A DNA stretch of 64,000 nt from assembly GCA_959607825.1 (NCBI GenBank), contig CAUHNW010000009.1, forward strand, positions 43,975-107,974, given 5' to 3'. The notes beneath the pieces are model-generated. The model worked only from the letters and a program-made list of their open reading frames with translations, was not told the DNA's origin and made no database searches. Positions within the stretch are counted from its first letter, which is position 1, and each line of letters starts with the position of its first letter. This document shows positions 1 to 8,875 of the stretch, in pieces. The position numbers and the translations under genes are program-made. Origin of the DNA: HGM13006 sp900757695. Its GTDB lineage: Bacteria > Bacillota > Clostridia > Oscillospirales > Oscillospiraceae.

Positions 1-500
1 GCCTTCTGCTCCGGGGTGCAGTCCTTATCTTCCACGACCCGGATAAATTCGCCGTTTTCATCCCGGAGGATCCGCCCATAGGGGAGCTCCCGATCACTGG
101 TGCCAGTGAGGAAGGTGCAGGTACAGCCGTTTTCCGCATGGGCACGGAGCAGGGACTCATAGGTTTCCCTGCGGATCAGGGGCATATCGCCGCAGCATAC
201 CAGAACGGTGCCGTCAAAATCCTTGAGATACGCCCGGGCGCACTGCACGGCGTGGCCGGTGCCCTGCTGGGGGTCCTGTACGGCGTAAGGATAGTCAGGG
301 AATGCCTTCATCACTTCCTCACGGAGATATCCGGCTACAATAACGGTGTCATCCTTGGGGAGGAAATTCAGAGCGTCCAGAACATAATGGAGCAGGGGAT
401 GGCCTGTGGCCATGCGCATGACCTTGGGCATGTGGTTCTGCTCGGATTGGAGCCGGGTGCCCTTGCCGGCGGCAAGGATCACTGCTTTTACCGGTTTCAT
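1..500 (-). CDS. glmU: GlmU N-terminal uridylyltransferase domain (partial, runs off the left edge)
   Basis: The visible 166 residues are the N-terminus of the bifunctional N-acetylglucosamine-1-phosphate uridyltransferase / glucosamine-1-phosphate acetyltransferase, which makes UDP-GlcNAc for the cell wall. The nucleotidyltransferase signature LAAGKGTRL lies at residues 9-17, followed by PKVM, the QQGTGHA loop that binds uracil, and the metal-binding GDMPL. The ATG at 498-500 has the ribosome binding site GGAGGGAT, which overlaps the end of deoC two bases away, so the two genes are co-transcribed. The C-terminal left-handed beta-helix acetyltransferase domain would lie outside the window, so a shorter stand-alone sugar nucleotidyltransferase cannot be excluded. 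Confidence 0.88.
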   Translation of the reverse strand, partial: MKPVKAVILAAGKGTRLQSEQNHMPKVMRMATGHPLLHYVLDALNFLPKDDTVIVAGYLREEVMKAFPDYPYAVQDPQQGTGHAVQCARAYLKDFDGTVLVCCGDMPLIRRETYESLLRAHAENGCTCTFLTGTSDRELPYGRILRDENGEFIRVVEDKDCTPEQK

Positions 501-502
501 GC

Positions 503-1153
503 TTATCCCTCCAATCCGCTGACAATGGCGATGCCTGCGCTGGCGCCGATACGGTCGGCACCGGCCTTGATCATCTCCATAGCCTCTTCATAGCTGTGGA
601 TACCGCCGCTGGCCTTGACCTTCAAGCCGCCTGCGGACTTTTTCATCAGGGCAACGTCCGCTGCCTTGGCACCGCCGGAGGAGAAGCCGGTGGAGGTCTT
701 TACAAAGTCCGCTCCGGCATTCTTAGAAGCCGCACAGGCCTTGACGATCTCATCCTCGGTGAGCAGGCAGGTTTCCAGAATGACCTTTAACACCTTGCCG
801 GGGCAGGCGGCTCGGACGGCCTTGATGTCAGCCTCTACGGCGTCCCAGTTCCCGTCTTTGGCATGACCTACATCCAGCACCATGTCGATCTCATCGGCGC
901 CCAGTGCAGTCATAGCACCGGCCTCGGCGGCTTTTACCACGGTGCAGCCCAACGGGAAGCCTACGACCACGCAGAGCTTTACATCGGAGCCTGCAAGGCA
1001 CTCCTTTGCCAGCGCCGCACGACCGGAGTTGACGCAGACGGAGCAGAAGTGGTATGCCTTGGCCTCATCACAGAGCTTCCGGATCTGGGCCTCTGTGGCA
1101 TCGGGCTTCAGCAGGGTATGGTCGATCATCTTGGCAAGTTCCAGTTTTGTCAT
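503..1153 (-). CDS. deoC: Deoxyribose-phosphate aldolase
   Basis: This 216-residue protein matches DeoC over its full length. DeoC cleaves 2-deoxyribose-5-phosphate to glyceraldehyde-3-phosphate and acetaldehyde in deoxynucleoside salvage, in the cytoplasm. The start MIDHTLLKPD, the central DEIDMVLD (proton-relay Asp), FVKTSTGF (the lysine that forms the Schiff base) and VKASGGI (second active-site lysine) are all present in order. Start ATG has AAAGGAG in front, located inside the end of tatD. No deoxynucleoside phosphorylase or phosphopentomutase is nearby; the gene is embedded in a housekeeping operon. Confidence 0.95.
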   Translation of the reverse strand: MTKLELAKMIDHTLLKPDATEAQIRKLCDEAKAYHFCSVCVNSGRAALAKECLAGSDVKLCVVVGFPLGCTVVKAAEAGAMTALGADEIDMVLDVGHAKDGNWDAVEADIKAVRAACPGKVLKVILETCLLTEDEIVKACAASKNAGADFVKTSTGFSSGGAKAADVALMKKSAGGLKVKASGGIHSYEEAMEMIKAGADRIGASAGIAIVSGLEG

Positions 1154-1155
1154 GA

Positions 1156-1962
1156 TTATTCTCCTTTTTCGGTGGGAATGCGGAAGAAACGCTTCCCGTT
1201 TTCCATGGTAATGGCCGCCACCTCTTCGGTGGACAGGCCCTTGATTTCTGCAATTTTTTCTGCCACCTTGGGCACATAGCCCGAGTGGTTCCGCTTGCCG
1301 CGGTAGGGAACCGGGGCAAGATAGGGGCAGTCTGTTTCAATCATAATACGGTCCATGGGCACAGCGGCAATGGCCTCCAGTGCACGGCGGGCATTCTTAA
1401 AGGTCACAACGCCGGTAAAGCTCACATACCAGCCCAGCCGCACCAGCTCCTGTGCCATTTCGGCACTGCCGGAGAAGCAGTGAAATACCCCGGGAACGTT
1501 GTCGGCCCATTTTCGGACGATCTCCATGCCATCGCCGTGGGCTTCCCGTTCGTGGATGACGACCGGCTTTCCCAGCCGGTCAGCCAGCGCCATTTGACGG
1601 TCAAACCAGTGCTGCTGGATGTCTCGGGGCACATCGTCATAGTGATAGTCGAGACCGATCTCGCCAATGGCTACCACCTTGGGGTGCTGTGCAAGCTTCC
1701 CGTAGGTTTCCAAGTCTTCCTCGGTCATGTCCCCGGTGTTGCCGGGCCATGCGCCCACTACGGCATAGACAAAGGGATACTGCTGTGCAATGGAGATGGC
1801 CTTTTGAGAGGAAGGAATATCACAGCCGATGTCGTTGATGAGGGAGATCCCCTGCTGGTGGAGCTGAGGCAGAAGAATGTCACGATCCTCGTCAAAGGCT
1901 TCATCGTCATAATGGGCGTGTGTATCATAAAACAAGTGGGATACCTTCTTCCTGGGAGTCAC
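1156..1962 (-). CDS. tatD: TatD family metal-dependent deoxyribonuclease
   Basis: This TIM-barrel amidohydrolase-fold protein belongs to the TatD/YabD nuclease family. It carries the metal-ligand motifs DTHAH, GEIGLD, VIHER, HCFSG and ETDCPYLAP. The usual GxHP motif reads GAWPGN here, so a commonly conserved histidine is tryptophan. The frame opens with a GTG at 1960-1962 whose GTGA overlaps the mnmG stop. An in-frame TTG at 1933-1935, preceded by AGGAAGAAGG, would give MFYDTHAHYDD, which fits the family's usual N-terminus better. It is part of the mnmG-tatD-deoC-glmU operon. Confidence 0.9.
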   Translation of the reverse strand: MTPRKKVSHLFYDTHAHYDDEAFDEDRDILLPQLHQQGISLINDIGCDIPSSQKAISIAQQYPFVYAVVGAWPGNTGDMTEEDLETYGKLAQHPKVVAIGEIGLDYHYDDVPRDIQQHWFDRQMALADRLGKPVVIHEREAHGDGMEIVRKWADNVPGVFHCFSGSAEMAQELVRLGWYVSFTGVVTFKNARRALEAIAAVPMDRIMIETDCPYLAPVPYRGKRNHSGYVPKVAEKIAEIKGLSTEEVAAITMENGKRFFRIPTEKGE

Positions 1963-3842
1963 TGCTGCTTTTTTCGAAGCTCCAGATAGACCATCAGCAC
2001 GGCGATATCAGCGGGGCTGACACCGGAGATCCGGGAGGCCTGCCCAATGTTCAGGGGGCGGATCTTTCCAAGCTTCTGCCGGGCTTCCAGACGCAGACCG
2101 GTGATGGCATCATAGTCGATGTCCTCCGGCAGCAGGTGGCCTTCTTCCTTTTGGAACTGCTCCACCTGCTTCAGCTGGCGCTTGATGTATCCGGCGTATT
2201 TTACCTGTATTTCTACCTCTTCCTGAATATCAGGAGAGAGCGCAGGGCGCTGCGGGTCAAAGGGGGCGAGGCCCGAGTAACTCAGCTGCGGGCGGCGCAC
2301 CAGATCGCCCATCCGGGCGGAACCGTTCACCGGGGCAGTTCCCTGTGCGGTGAGATAGTCGTTAAGCTGGGGGCTTTCCTGTACGCCGCAGCGCTCCAAT
2401 CGCCGGGCTTCCGCTTCTACCTGACGGTATTTTTCCTGCACGGCGGCGTAACGTTCAGCGGAGATCAGGCCGACCCGGTGGCCGATGCCGGAGAGCCGCT
2501 GGTCGGCATTATCCTGGCGGAGCATCAGACGGTATTCGGTGCGGGAGGTCATCATTCGGTAGGGCTCCTCTGTGCCCTTGGTGACCAGATCATCAATCAG
2601 AGTGCCGATGTAGGCATCACTGCGGCGGAGCACCATGGGTGCCTCGCCCTTTAGCTTCAGGGCGGCATTGATGCCGGCCACCAACCCCTGAGCGGCGGCT
2701 TCCTCATAGCCGGAGGAGCCGTTAAACTGTCCGGCTCCATAGAGACCGGGGACTTTTTTGCTTTCCAGCGTGGGCAGCAGTTCGGTGGGATCTACACAGT
2801 CATATTCAATGGCATAGGCCGGGCGCATCATCTCCGCCTGCTCCAACCCGGGAATGGTATGGAGCATCTGGATCTGCACATCCTCCGGAAGGGAGGAGGA
2901 AAAGCCCTGAATGTACATCTCATCGGTAGAAAGTCCACAGGGCTCAATGAACAGCTGATGCCGGGGCTTATCCGGGAATCGGACGATCTTATCCTCAATG
3001 GAGGGGCAATACCGGGGGCCGATGCCTTCAATTACTCCGGAATATAGGGGGCTTCGATGCAGATTTTCCCGGATGATCCGATGGGTTTCGGCATTGGTAT
3101 AGGTGAGATGGCACACGGCCCGGTTCTCGGGAATCTCGGTGGTGGTAAAGCTGAAGGGCACCGGTACGTCATCTCCGGGCTGTACCTCCATCCGGGAGAA
3201 ATCGATGCTCCGGCGGTTGACTCTGGGCGGTGTGCCGGTCTTAAAACGCCGCAGAGAAAGGCCCAGCGCACGAAGATTGTCGCTGAGCCCCACGGCGGCG
3301 TGCATGCCGTCAGGGCCTGAGGCGTAATGGCATTCGCCGGTGATGACACGGCTGGAAAGATAGGTGCCGGAACAGATAATCACCGCACGGGCGGGATAGA
3401 CGGCACCCAACTGGGTCACAACGGCACCGACAGCACCGGTTTCGTCCAGCCGGATCTCTGTGATCATGGCCTGCTTCAGGTCCAGATGCTCCTGCTGCTC
3501 CAGCGTGTGCTTCATAAGCTCCTGGTATTTCCGTCGGTCAGCCTGGGCACGGAGAGAGTGGACGGCGGGGCCTTTGCCCCGGTTCAACAGCCGGAATTGG
3601 ATGCAGGCCCGGTCAGCGGCCCGGCCCATTTCGCCGCCCAGCGCATCGATCTCCCGGACCAGATGTCCCTTGCCGGTGCCGCCAATGGCGGGGTTGCAGG
3701 GCATATTGCCCACTGCGTCCAGATTAATGGTAAAAACGACGGTTTTCAGCCCCAGCCGGGCAGCGGCAAGGGCTGCCTCAATGCCTGCGTGGCCTGCGCC
3801 TATGACGGCAACGTCATAGGACTCCATCTGATATTCTGTCAT
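1959..3842 (-). CDS. mnmG: tRNA uridine 5-carboxymethylaminomethyl modification enzyme MnmG (GidA)
   Basis: This FAD-dependent enzyme, with MnmE, modifies U34 of tRNAs reading two-codon boxes. The N-terminal FAD-binding VIGAGHAGIEAALAAARLG, the GidA signature GGTGKGHLVREIDALGG and the second signature NGSSGYEEAAAQGLVAGINA are intact. I place the start at the ATG at 3840-3842 (MTEYQMESYDV), preceded by AGGTGA, giving 627 residues, the family's normal size; the frame is open further upstream but has no ribosome binding site there. It is first gene of a minus-strand operon. It is not next to mnmE or the rpmH-yidC-jag cluster, which lies 32 kb away. Confidence 0.97.
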   Translation of the reverse strand: MTEYQMESYDVAVIGAGHAGIEAALAAARLGLKTVVFTINLDAVGNMPCNPAIGGTGKGHLVREIDALGGEMGRAADRACIQFRLLNRGKGPAVHSLRAQADRRKYQELMKHTLEQQEHLDLKQAMITEIRLDETGAVGAVVTQLGAVYPARAVIICSGTYLSSRVITGECHYASGPDGMHAAVGLSDNLRALGLSLRRFKTGTPPRVNRRSIDFSRMEVQPGDDVPVPFSFTTTEIPENRAVCHLTYTNAETHRIIRENLHRSPLYSGVIEGIGPRYCPSIEDKIVRFPDKPRHQLFIEPCGLSTDEMYIQGFSSSLPEDVQIQMLHTIPGLEQAEMMRPAYAIEYDCVDPTELLPTLESKKVPGLYGAGQFNGSSGYEEAAAQGLVAGINAALKLKGEAPMVLRRSDAYIGTLIDDLVTKGTEEPYRMMTSRTEYRLMLRQDNADQRLSGIGHRVGLISAERYAAVQEKYRQVEAEARRLERCGVQESPQLNDYLTAQGTAPVNGSARMGDLVRRPQLSYSGLAPFDPQRPALSPDIQEEVEIQVKYAGYIKRQLKQVEQFQKEEGHLLPEDIDYDAITGLRLEARQKLGKIRPLNIGQASRISGVSPADIAVLMVYLELRKKQQ

Positions 3843-3906
3843 GTGGTTCACCTGTGTTACGTGTTTTAAGAGAGGCATCACGCAATGCGTGGTACGACTT
3901 CGTTTT

Positions 3907-3915
3907 ATTGTACCA
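3907..3915 (-). promoter_or_regulatory. Extended -10 promoter for mnmG operon
   Basis: On the minus strand the sequence reads TGG-TACAAT, an extended -10 element, about 65 bases upstream of the mnmG start. The -35 region is poor (TGGCAA at 17 bases). Confidence 0.45.
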
Positions 3916-3991
3916 TGTTTCGGAGGCTTTTGCCACTGTTTTTCTCCATATTTTCCTGAATTGCAAGGGCTTTGCGGGTTGCTTTTATTTT

Positions 3992-4020
3992 TTGACTATG
4001 ATAAAATAAATAATTGTGAT
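3992..4020 (+). promoter_or_regulatory. Promoter for typA
   Basis: TTGACT, a 17-base spacer and TGTGAT lie 52 bases before the typA start, in an AT-rich stretch. A TATGAT inside the spacer is an alternative -10 without a good -35. Confidence 0.4.
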
Positions 4021-4071
4021 TCGGTAAATATGAACGGAAAATTGACGTTTTAGGAAGGGAGTTACCCAACT

Positions 4072-5904
4072 TTGGTAGACGAGAAAATCAGAAACGTAGC
4101 CATTATCGCCCACGTTGACCACGGCAAGACCACACTGGTAGACGAGATGCTCAAGCAGAGCGGCATCTATCGGGAAAATCAGGAGGTCGTGGATCGCGTC
4201 ATGGACTCCAACGATCTGGAGCGGGAGCGCGGCATTACCATTCTGGCGAAGAACACCGCCATTACCTACAAGGACACGAAGATCAACATCGTTGACACCC
4301 CGGGCCATGCGGACTTTGGCGGCGAGGTAGAGCGTATCCTCAAGATGGTCAACGGCGTTATCCTGCTGGTAGACGCAGCAGAGGGCCCCATGCCCCAGAC
4401 CCGGTTTGTGCTGTCCAAGGCATTGGAGCTGGGCCATCGTGTTATCGTGGTGGTCAACAAGATCGACCGGCCGGACCAGCGTGTGCTGGAGGTTGTGGAC
4501 GAGGTTTTGGAGCTGCTCATTGATCTGGACGCCACCGACGATCAGCTGGAGAGCCCCATGCTGTTCTGTTCCGGCCGTCAGGGCACAGCCTCCTATTCTC
4601 CGGATGTGGCAGGGACGGATCTCCAGCCCCTGTTTGACACGATTCTGGATTATATTCCCGCACCGGAGGCTGACGTGGATCAGCCCTTCCAGATGCTGGT
4701 TTCTTCTATTGACTACAATGAGTTTGTAGGCCGTATTGCAGTGGGCCGTATTGAACGGGGCGTGATCCATCAGAATGATGAGATCGTGGTATGTAACTAC
4801 CATGATCCGGAGCAGGTATCCAAGAAGCTCAAAGCGGTAAGTCTCTATGAGTTCGATGGCCTGAACCGGGTACCGGTGACTGAGGCTACCGCAGGCAACA
4901 TTATTGCCATGAGCGGCATTGGCAACATCACCATTGGGGATACCATCTGTGCGCCCTCCAATGTGGAGCCGCTGGATTTCGTAAAGATCTCCAAGCCCAC
5001 CATGGAAATGACTTTTACCATCAACGATTCTCCCTTTGCCGGCAAGGAAGGCAAGTATGTGACCTCCCGCCAGATCAGAGAGCGGCTGGAGAAGGAGCTC
5101 CTGAAGGACGTGTCCCTGCGGGTCACCGAGGCCGAAGGCTCCACCGATGCCTTCTATGTGGCAGGCCGTGGTGAGATGCACCTGAGCATTCTCATCGAGA
5201 CCATGCGCCGGGAGGGCTATGAGTTTCAGGTGTCTCCTCCCCGTGTGCTCTATCAGGAGATCGACGGCGTTAAGTGCGAGCCCATGGAGCGTCTGGTCTG
5301 TGACGTGCCCTCTGACTGCGTAGGCTCCGTCATTGAGAAGATGGGCAACCGCAAGGGCGATTTGCTGGAAATGGCGCCTTTGGGCACCACCCGTATGAAG
5401 ATCACCTTCCTGGTTCCTTCCCGGGGCCTGTTTGGCTACCGCAATGAGTTCCTGACCGATACCAAGGGCGAGGGCATCATGGCCTCCGTGTTCGACAGCT
5501 ATCAGCCCTATAAGGGCGATATTCAGCGCCGCCGCACCGGCAGCCTGATTTCCTTTGAGACCGGTGAGTCCATCACCTATGGCCTCTACAATGCGCAGGA
5601 GCGCGGCACCCTGTTTATTGGCGCCGGTGTTCCGGTCTATGAGGGCATGATCATCGGCTCCAACCCCCGTATGGAGGATATTACCGTCAACGTCTGCAAG
5701 GCCAAGCACCTGACCAATACCCGTGCTTCCGGCTCTGACGATGCGCTGCGTCTGATTCCCCCCAAGCAGATGAGCTTGGAGCAGTGCCTGGAATATCTGG
5801 CGGATGATGAGATCCTTGAGGTCACGCCGAATACCCTGCGGATGCGCAAGCGCATCCTGAACCATGCAGACCGCATGAAGGCCCTGAAGGGCGGCAAGAA
5901 GTAA
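4072..5904 (+). CDS. typA: Ribosome-associated translational GTPase TypA/BipA
   Basis: This 610-residue EF-G-like GTPase binds ribosomes and is needed for growth at low temperature or under stress in known homologues. G1 AHVDHGKTT is at residues 12-20, G2 is RGITI, G3 is DTPGHADF and G4 is NKID. The EF-G-type domain and the TypA C-terminal region (VPSRGLFGYRNEF, HADRMKALKGGKK) follow. The start is TTG at 4072, because no ATG is suitably placed; GGAAGGGAG lies about 10 bases upstream. It appears to be transcribed alone and is followed by a terminator. Confidence 0.96.
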   Translation: MVDEKIRNVAIIAHVDHGKTTLVDEMLKQSGIYRENQEVVDRVMDSNDLERERGITILAKNTAITYKDTKINIVDTPGHADFGGEVERILKMVNGVILLVDAAEGPMPQTRFVLSKALELGHRVIVVVNKIDRPDQRVLEVVDEVLELLIDLDATDDQLESPMLFCSGRQGTASYSPDVAGTDLQPLFDTILDYIPAPEADVDQPFQMLVSSIDYNEFVGRIAVGRIERGVIHQNDEIVVCNYHDPEQVSKKLKAVSLYEFDGLNRVPVTEATAGNIIAMSGIGNITIGDTICAPSNVEPLDFVKISKPTMEMTFTINDSPFAGKEGKYVTSRQIRERLEKELLKDVSLRVTEAEGSTDAFYVAGRGEMHLSILIETMRREGYEFQVSPPRVLYQEIDGVKCEPMERLVCDVPSDCVGSVIEKMGNRKGDLLEMAPLGTTRMKITFLVPSRGLFGYRNEFLTDTKGEGIMASVFDSYQPYKGDIQRRRTGSLISFETGESITYGLYNAQERGTLFIGAGVPVYEGMIIGSNPRMEDITVNVCKAKHLTNTRASGSDDALRLIPPKQMSLEQCLEYLADDEILEVTPNTLRMRKRILNHADRMKALKGGKK

Positions 5905-5915
5905 GTCGTAAATAT

Positions 5916-5945
5916 AAGGGCTGTCCTTTGCGGCAGCCCTTTTTC
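5916..5945 (+). terminator. Intrinsic terminator after typA
   Basis: AAGGGCTG and CAGCCCTT arms with a 10-base loop are followed by TTTT. The next gene's ribosome binding site starts only a few bases later, so some read-through into it is likely. Confidence 0.75.
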
Positions 5946-5963
5946 TATGGGAAAGGAGAGAAC

Positions 5964-7298
5964 ATGCTCCCACCTGAATTTTTGAGCCGTATGGAGTCCC
6001 TGCTGGGGGAGGAATACGGGGAGTTTATGGCCGCTTATGACCGGCCACTGCAAAAGGGACTGCGGCTGTCCCGGCGGAAGCGGCTGCAAAAGCCGCTTCC
6101 GTTTCTGAAGGCGCCCATTCCGTGGGTGCAAAATGGCTATGCCTATGATCCGGAGGCACGGCCCGGGAAGCATCCCTATCATGAGGCGGGGGCCTATTAC
6201 TTGCAGGAGCCCTCGGCCATGGCCCCGGCACAGCTGCTGAATCCGCAGCCCGGAGATCGGGTGTTGGATCTCTGCGCAGCCCCCGGCGGAAAGTCTACCC
6301 AGTTGGGAGATATGCTGGAGGGACAGGGGCTTCTGGTGGCCAACGAGATCAACCCCAAGCGGGCAAAGATCCTGTCTCGGAATATCGAACGCATGGGAAT
6401 CCCCAATGCACTGGTGCTGAACATGCACCCGAGAGAGCTGGAGGGGCGGTTTCCTGGATTTTTCGATAAGATTCTGGTGGATGCACCCTGTTCCGGGGAG
6501 GGAATGTTCCGAAAGGAAGCCGCTGCGGTGACGGATTGGAGCCCGGATACGGTTTCCATGTGCGCCGGCAGACAGAAGGAAATATTGGATTCTGCGGCGA
6601 AGATGCTTCGCCCCGGGGGCCTTCTGTGCTACTCCACCTGCACGTTTGCGCCGGAGGAGGACGAGGGAGCCATTGCGGCGTTCCTGCGGCGCCACCCGGA
6701 GTTTCATGTGGAAAAGGCCGATATGCCATGGCTGGCCCCGGGAAGACCGGAATGGGCAGCAGACGGCCCGGAGGAGCTGAGAGATACCTTCCGGCTCTGG
6801 CCCCATCTGCTCAGCGGCGAGGGACACTATGCGGCGCTGCTTCGGAAGGATGGCAACGCCGAATCCGAGATGCTTCCGGCACCCAAATCGGAGAAGGTGC
6901 CCAAAGAACTGAATGCGTTTGTGGAGGAACTGGGGATCACACTCCCGGAAGGACGGCTGATCTCCTTTGGGCCCTCCCTGTACCTTGCGCCGGAGGAAAT
7001 GCCGGAGCTGAAGGGGCTGAAGGTCCTGCGGCCCGGTCTGGAGCTGGGACAGGTGAAGAAGGGAAGATTTGAACCGGCCCATGGGCTGGCACTGTGGCTT
7101 AGCACGGCAAAGAATACAGTGGATTTGGCCGGGGACGGCACGGAGGTGCTCCGGTATCTGAACGGGCAGGTGCTCCCCGGAAATCAGAACGGCTGGACGC
7201 TGGTGACGGTAGACGGGCTGAGCCTTGGCTGGGCAAAGGGCTCTGGCGGACAGCTGAAAAACCATTTTCCAAAGGGCCTGCGCTGGATGAATGTATAA
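5964..7298 (+). CDS. RsmF/RsmB-type rRNA (cytosine-C5) methyltransferase
   Basis: This NOP2/Sun family RNA m5C methyltransferase has 444 residues. The SAM-binding motif LDLCAAPGGKSTQL is near residue 100. The catalytic cysteines are in PCSGEGMFRK and YSTCTFAPEED. A C-terminal PUA-like/RsmF extension after about residue 300 (GEGHYAALLRK, then GPSLYLAPEEMPELKGLKVLRPGLELG) points to the RsmF (YebU) branch that methylates 16S rRNA, rather than RsmB. The ATG at 5964 was chosen because GGAAAGGAGAG stands right in front; the frame is open 36 bases further up without a site. It converges with the LCP gene across a shared terminator. Confidence 0.9.
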   Translation: MLPPEFLSRMESLLGEEYGEFMAAYDRPLQKGLRLSRRKRLQKPLPFLKAPIPWVQNGYAYDPEARPGKHPYHEAGAYYLQEPSAMAPAQLLNPQPGDRVLDLCAAPGGKSTQLGDMLEGQGLLVANEINPKRAKILSRNIERMGIPNALVLNMHPRELEGRFPGFFDKILVDAPCSGEGMFRKEAAAVTDWSPDTVSMCAGRQKEILDSAAKMLRPGGLLCYSTCTFAPEEDEGAIAAFLRRHPEFHVEKADMPWLAPGRPEWAADGPEELRDTFRLWPHLLSGEGHYAALLRKDGNAESEMLPAPKSEKVPKELNAFVEELGITLPEGRLISFGPSLYLAPEEMPELKGLKVLRPGLELGQVKKGRFEPAHGLALWLSTAKNTVDLAGDGTEVLRYLNGQVLPGNQNGWTLVTVDGLSLGWAKGSGGQLKNHFPKGLRWMNV

Positions 7299-7335
7299 AA
7301 AATCGGTGTGCACGTGTTTTGTGCACACCGATTTT
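7299..7335. terminator. Bidirectional terminator between convergent genes
   Basis: A perfect 15-bp inverted repeat (AAAATCGGTGTGCAC) with a 7-base loop has A-runs and T-runs on both sides, so it can stop both the methyltransferase and the LCP transcripts. Confidence 0.9.
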
Positions 7336-7349
7336 GTCGAATATGGGTT

Positions 7350-8843
7350 CTAGTTATACTGATAGGTGCTGGCGTCAAAGGCAGTGCCCGTAGAGGTACT
7401 CTCCACCAGCGAACCGCCGGAGACCGTGAGAATGTGAACATCATCAATGGTCAGATCCTCTGTGTAGGGATTCATGACCTGATTCACCATATCTACCACA
7501 CTCTGGCCGTAAAGCCCATAGCAGGAGGCACCATTGTAGTTGACACCCTCGCCGGGCAGTGTGTTCTGCTGAATGTCGCCAATGCCGCTGAGCAAAATGT
7601 GAAGGGCCAGATAGCGGATATTGGCGCCGTCCAGATCCGTGATGACGTTGGACATTGCCGCCTTATAAATGGCGGGCAATTTCGGCAGCTTGCCGGGGGA
7701 CATACACTGCTTGACCATGGCTTTGATAAAGGTCTGCTGGACATATTCCCGCTGAATATCCGCCATGGCATAGCCGTGCCGATAGCGGCAGACCTTCAGG
7801 GCCAAATCACCGCTGAGCTCCTGCTCACCGGCATAGATGGTGGTACCATCCACATCCATATCCGTGGGGACGTCAAAGGTAACGCCGCCCATGGCATCTA
7901 CAACGTCCTTGAAGATCTCATAGTCGATAATGGCATAGCCATCGGGACGGAAGCCCAGCAATGTCTCCACCTGATCCATCAGAGCCTGAGCCCCGGCGTC
8001 ACCACAGCCTGCATGACCGTAGACACCGTTGATCTTCGGAACAGACTCTCCGCTGTCCACAATGGTATCACGGGGAATACTGGTCAGAGCGCAGGTACCG
8101 TTCTTCTGATCCAGTGAAGCGATCATAATGGTATCCGTTCGTGTGCCCTCTTCGTCGGTGGCACAGAGCAAAATGTTGTAGAAGCCGGATTTTCTGGTGT
8201 GAATGCCGTCCTGCGACTTTGTAGGAGCCCGGAACAGCATGAAGTAGATGCCGGCAAAAATGGCAATCAGTATCAATAGAAAAATCAGAAAATTCCGAAG
8301 CGGATGCCGTTTTTTTCGGCGGCGGGGGGGCTGATATTCCGGTTCTTCATAGTCTTCATAGTCCTCGTCATAGCGCTCCCGGGGAGCACTGCGGCGTTTT
8401 TTGCTACGGCGGGTGGAAGACTGGGAATAGCCGGAACTGCGCCGGTCATAGGGATCCGGATTGGCCATGCCGGAGGCCTTGGCGGCCAGCGTTTGATGGG
8501 GAGGCTCGTAACCGTCTTCATAGTCTGCGTAGCCGTCATCCTCATAACCATCATAGCCATCGGCATAATCCTCGTAACCCTGATAGCCGCTACCGTAGCC
8601 GGCGTCCTGATAATTATCATAGGAATCGTCATAGGAACCGTCATAATATCCGTTCCCGTCATAGTAGCTGCTGCCGCCGTTCTCATAGCTGCTGTTCTGT
8701 GGAACATGCGACCGGCTGCTGTTTGGATTGCTGCGCCTGCTGCTCTGCACAGGGCGAAAGACCTGTGTTTCGTCCATATCTCCCGAAGGGGAGATGCCGG
8801 AGGCACCGCTGCGGCGGTAGTTGGAATCGCCTCGATTAGCCAT
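7350..8843 (-). CDS. LytR-CpsA-Psr (LCP) family protein with Tyr/Asp/Gly-rich cytoplasmic tail
   Basis: LCP enzymes attach undecaprenyl-linked polymers (teichoic acid, capsule) to peptidoglycan. Residues 1-183 are cytoplasmic and low complexity. Residues 53-112 are dominated by Tyr, Asp and Gly, and a basic stretch RRRKKRH precedes a single membrane helix at 184-204. The LCP domain follows, with RTDTIM and SIPRDT (phosphate-binding arginines) at 235-260, a central NGVYGHAG and a RYRHG motif. The start ATG has AAAGGAG six bases upstream. It is third in a minus-strand operon after the two CobW-type genes, with a 32-base gap. The long Tyr-rich tail is unusual for the family. Confidence 0.92.
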   Translation of the reverse strand: MANRGDSNYRRSGASGISPSGDMDETQVFRPVQSSRRSNPNSSRSHVPQNSSYENGGSSYYDGNGYYDGSYDDSYDNYQDAGYGSGYQGYEDYADGYDGYEDDGYADYEDGYEPPHQTLAAKASGMANPDPYDRRSSGYSQSSTRRSKKRRSAPRERYDEDYEDYEEPEYQPPRRRKKRHPLRNFLIFLLILIAIFAGIYFMLFRAPTKSQDGIHTRKSGFYNILLCATDEEGTRTDTIMIASLDQKNGTCALTSIPRDTIVDSGESVPKINGVYGHAGCGDAGAQALMDQVETLLGFRPDGYAIIDYEIFKDVVDAMGGVTFDVPTDMDVDGTTIYAGEQELSGDLALKVCRYRHGYAMADIQREYVQQTFIKAMVKQCMSPGKLPKLPAIYKAAMSNVITDLDGANIRYLALHILLSGIGDIQQNTLPGEGVNYNGASCYGLYGQSVVDMVNQVMNPYTEDLTIDDVHILTVSGGSLVESTSTGTAFDASTYQYN

Positions 8844-8875
8844 AGAAAACTCCTTTAGTGTGATCGTAAGGGGCC

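Noticed and set aside
3985..7328. Long open frames antisense to typA and the RsmF-like gene
   Set aside because: They mirror high-GC coding sequence on the other strand, have no ribosome binding sites and match no protein family I recognise.
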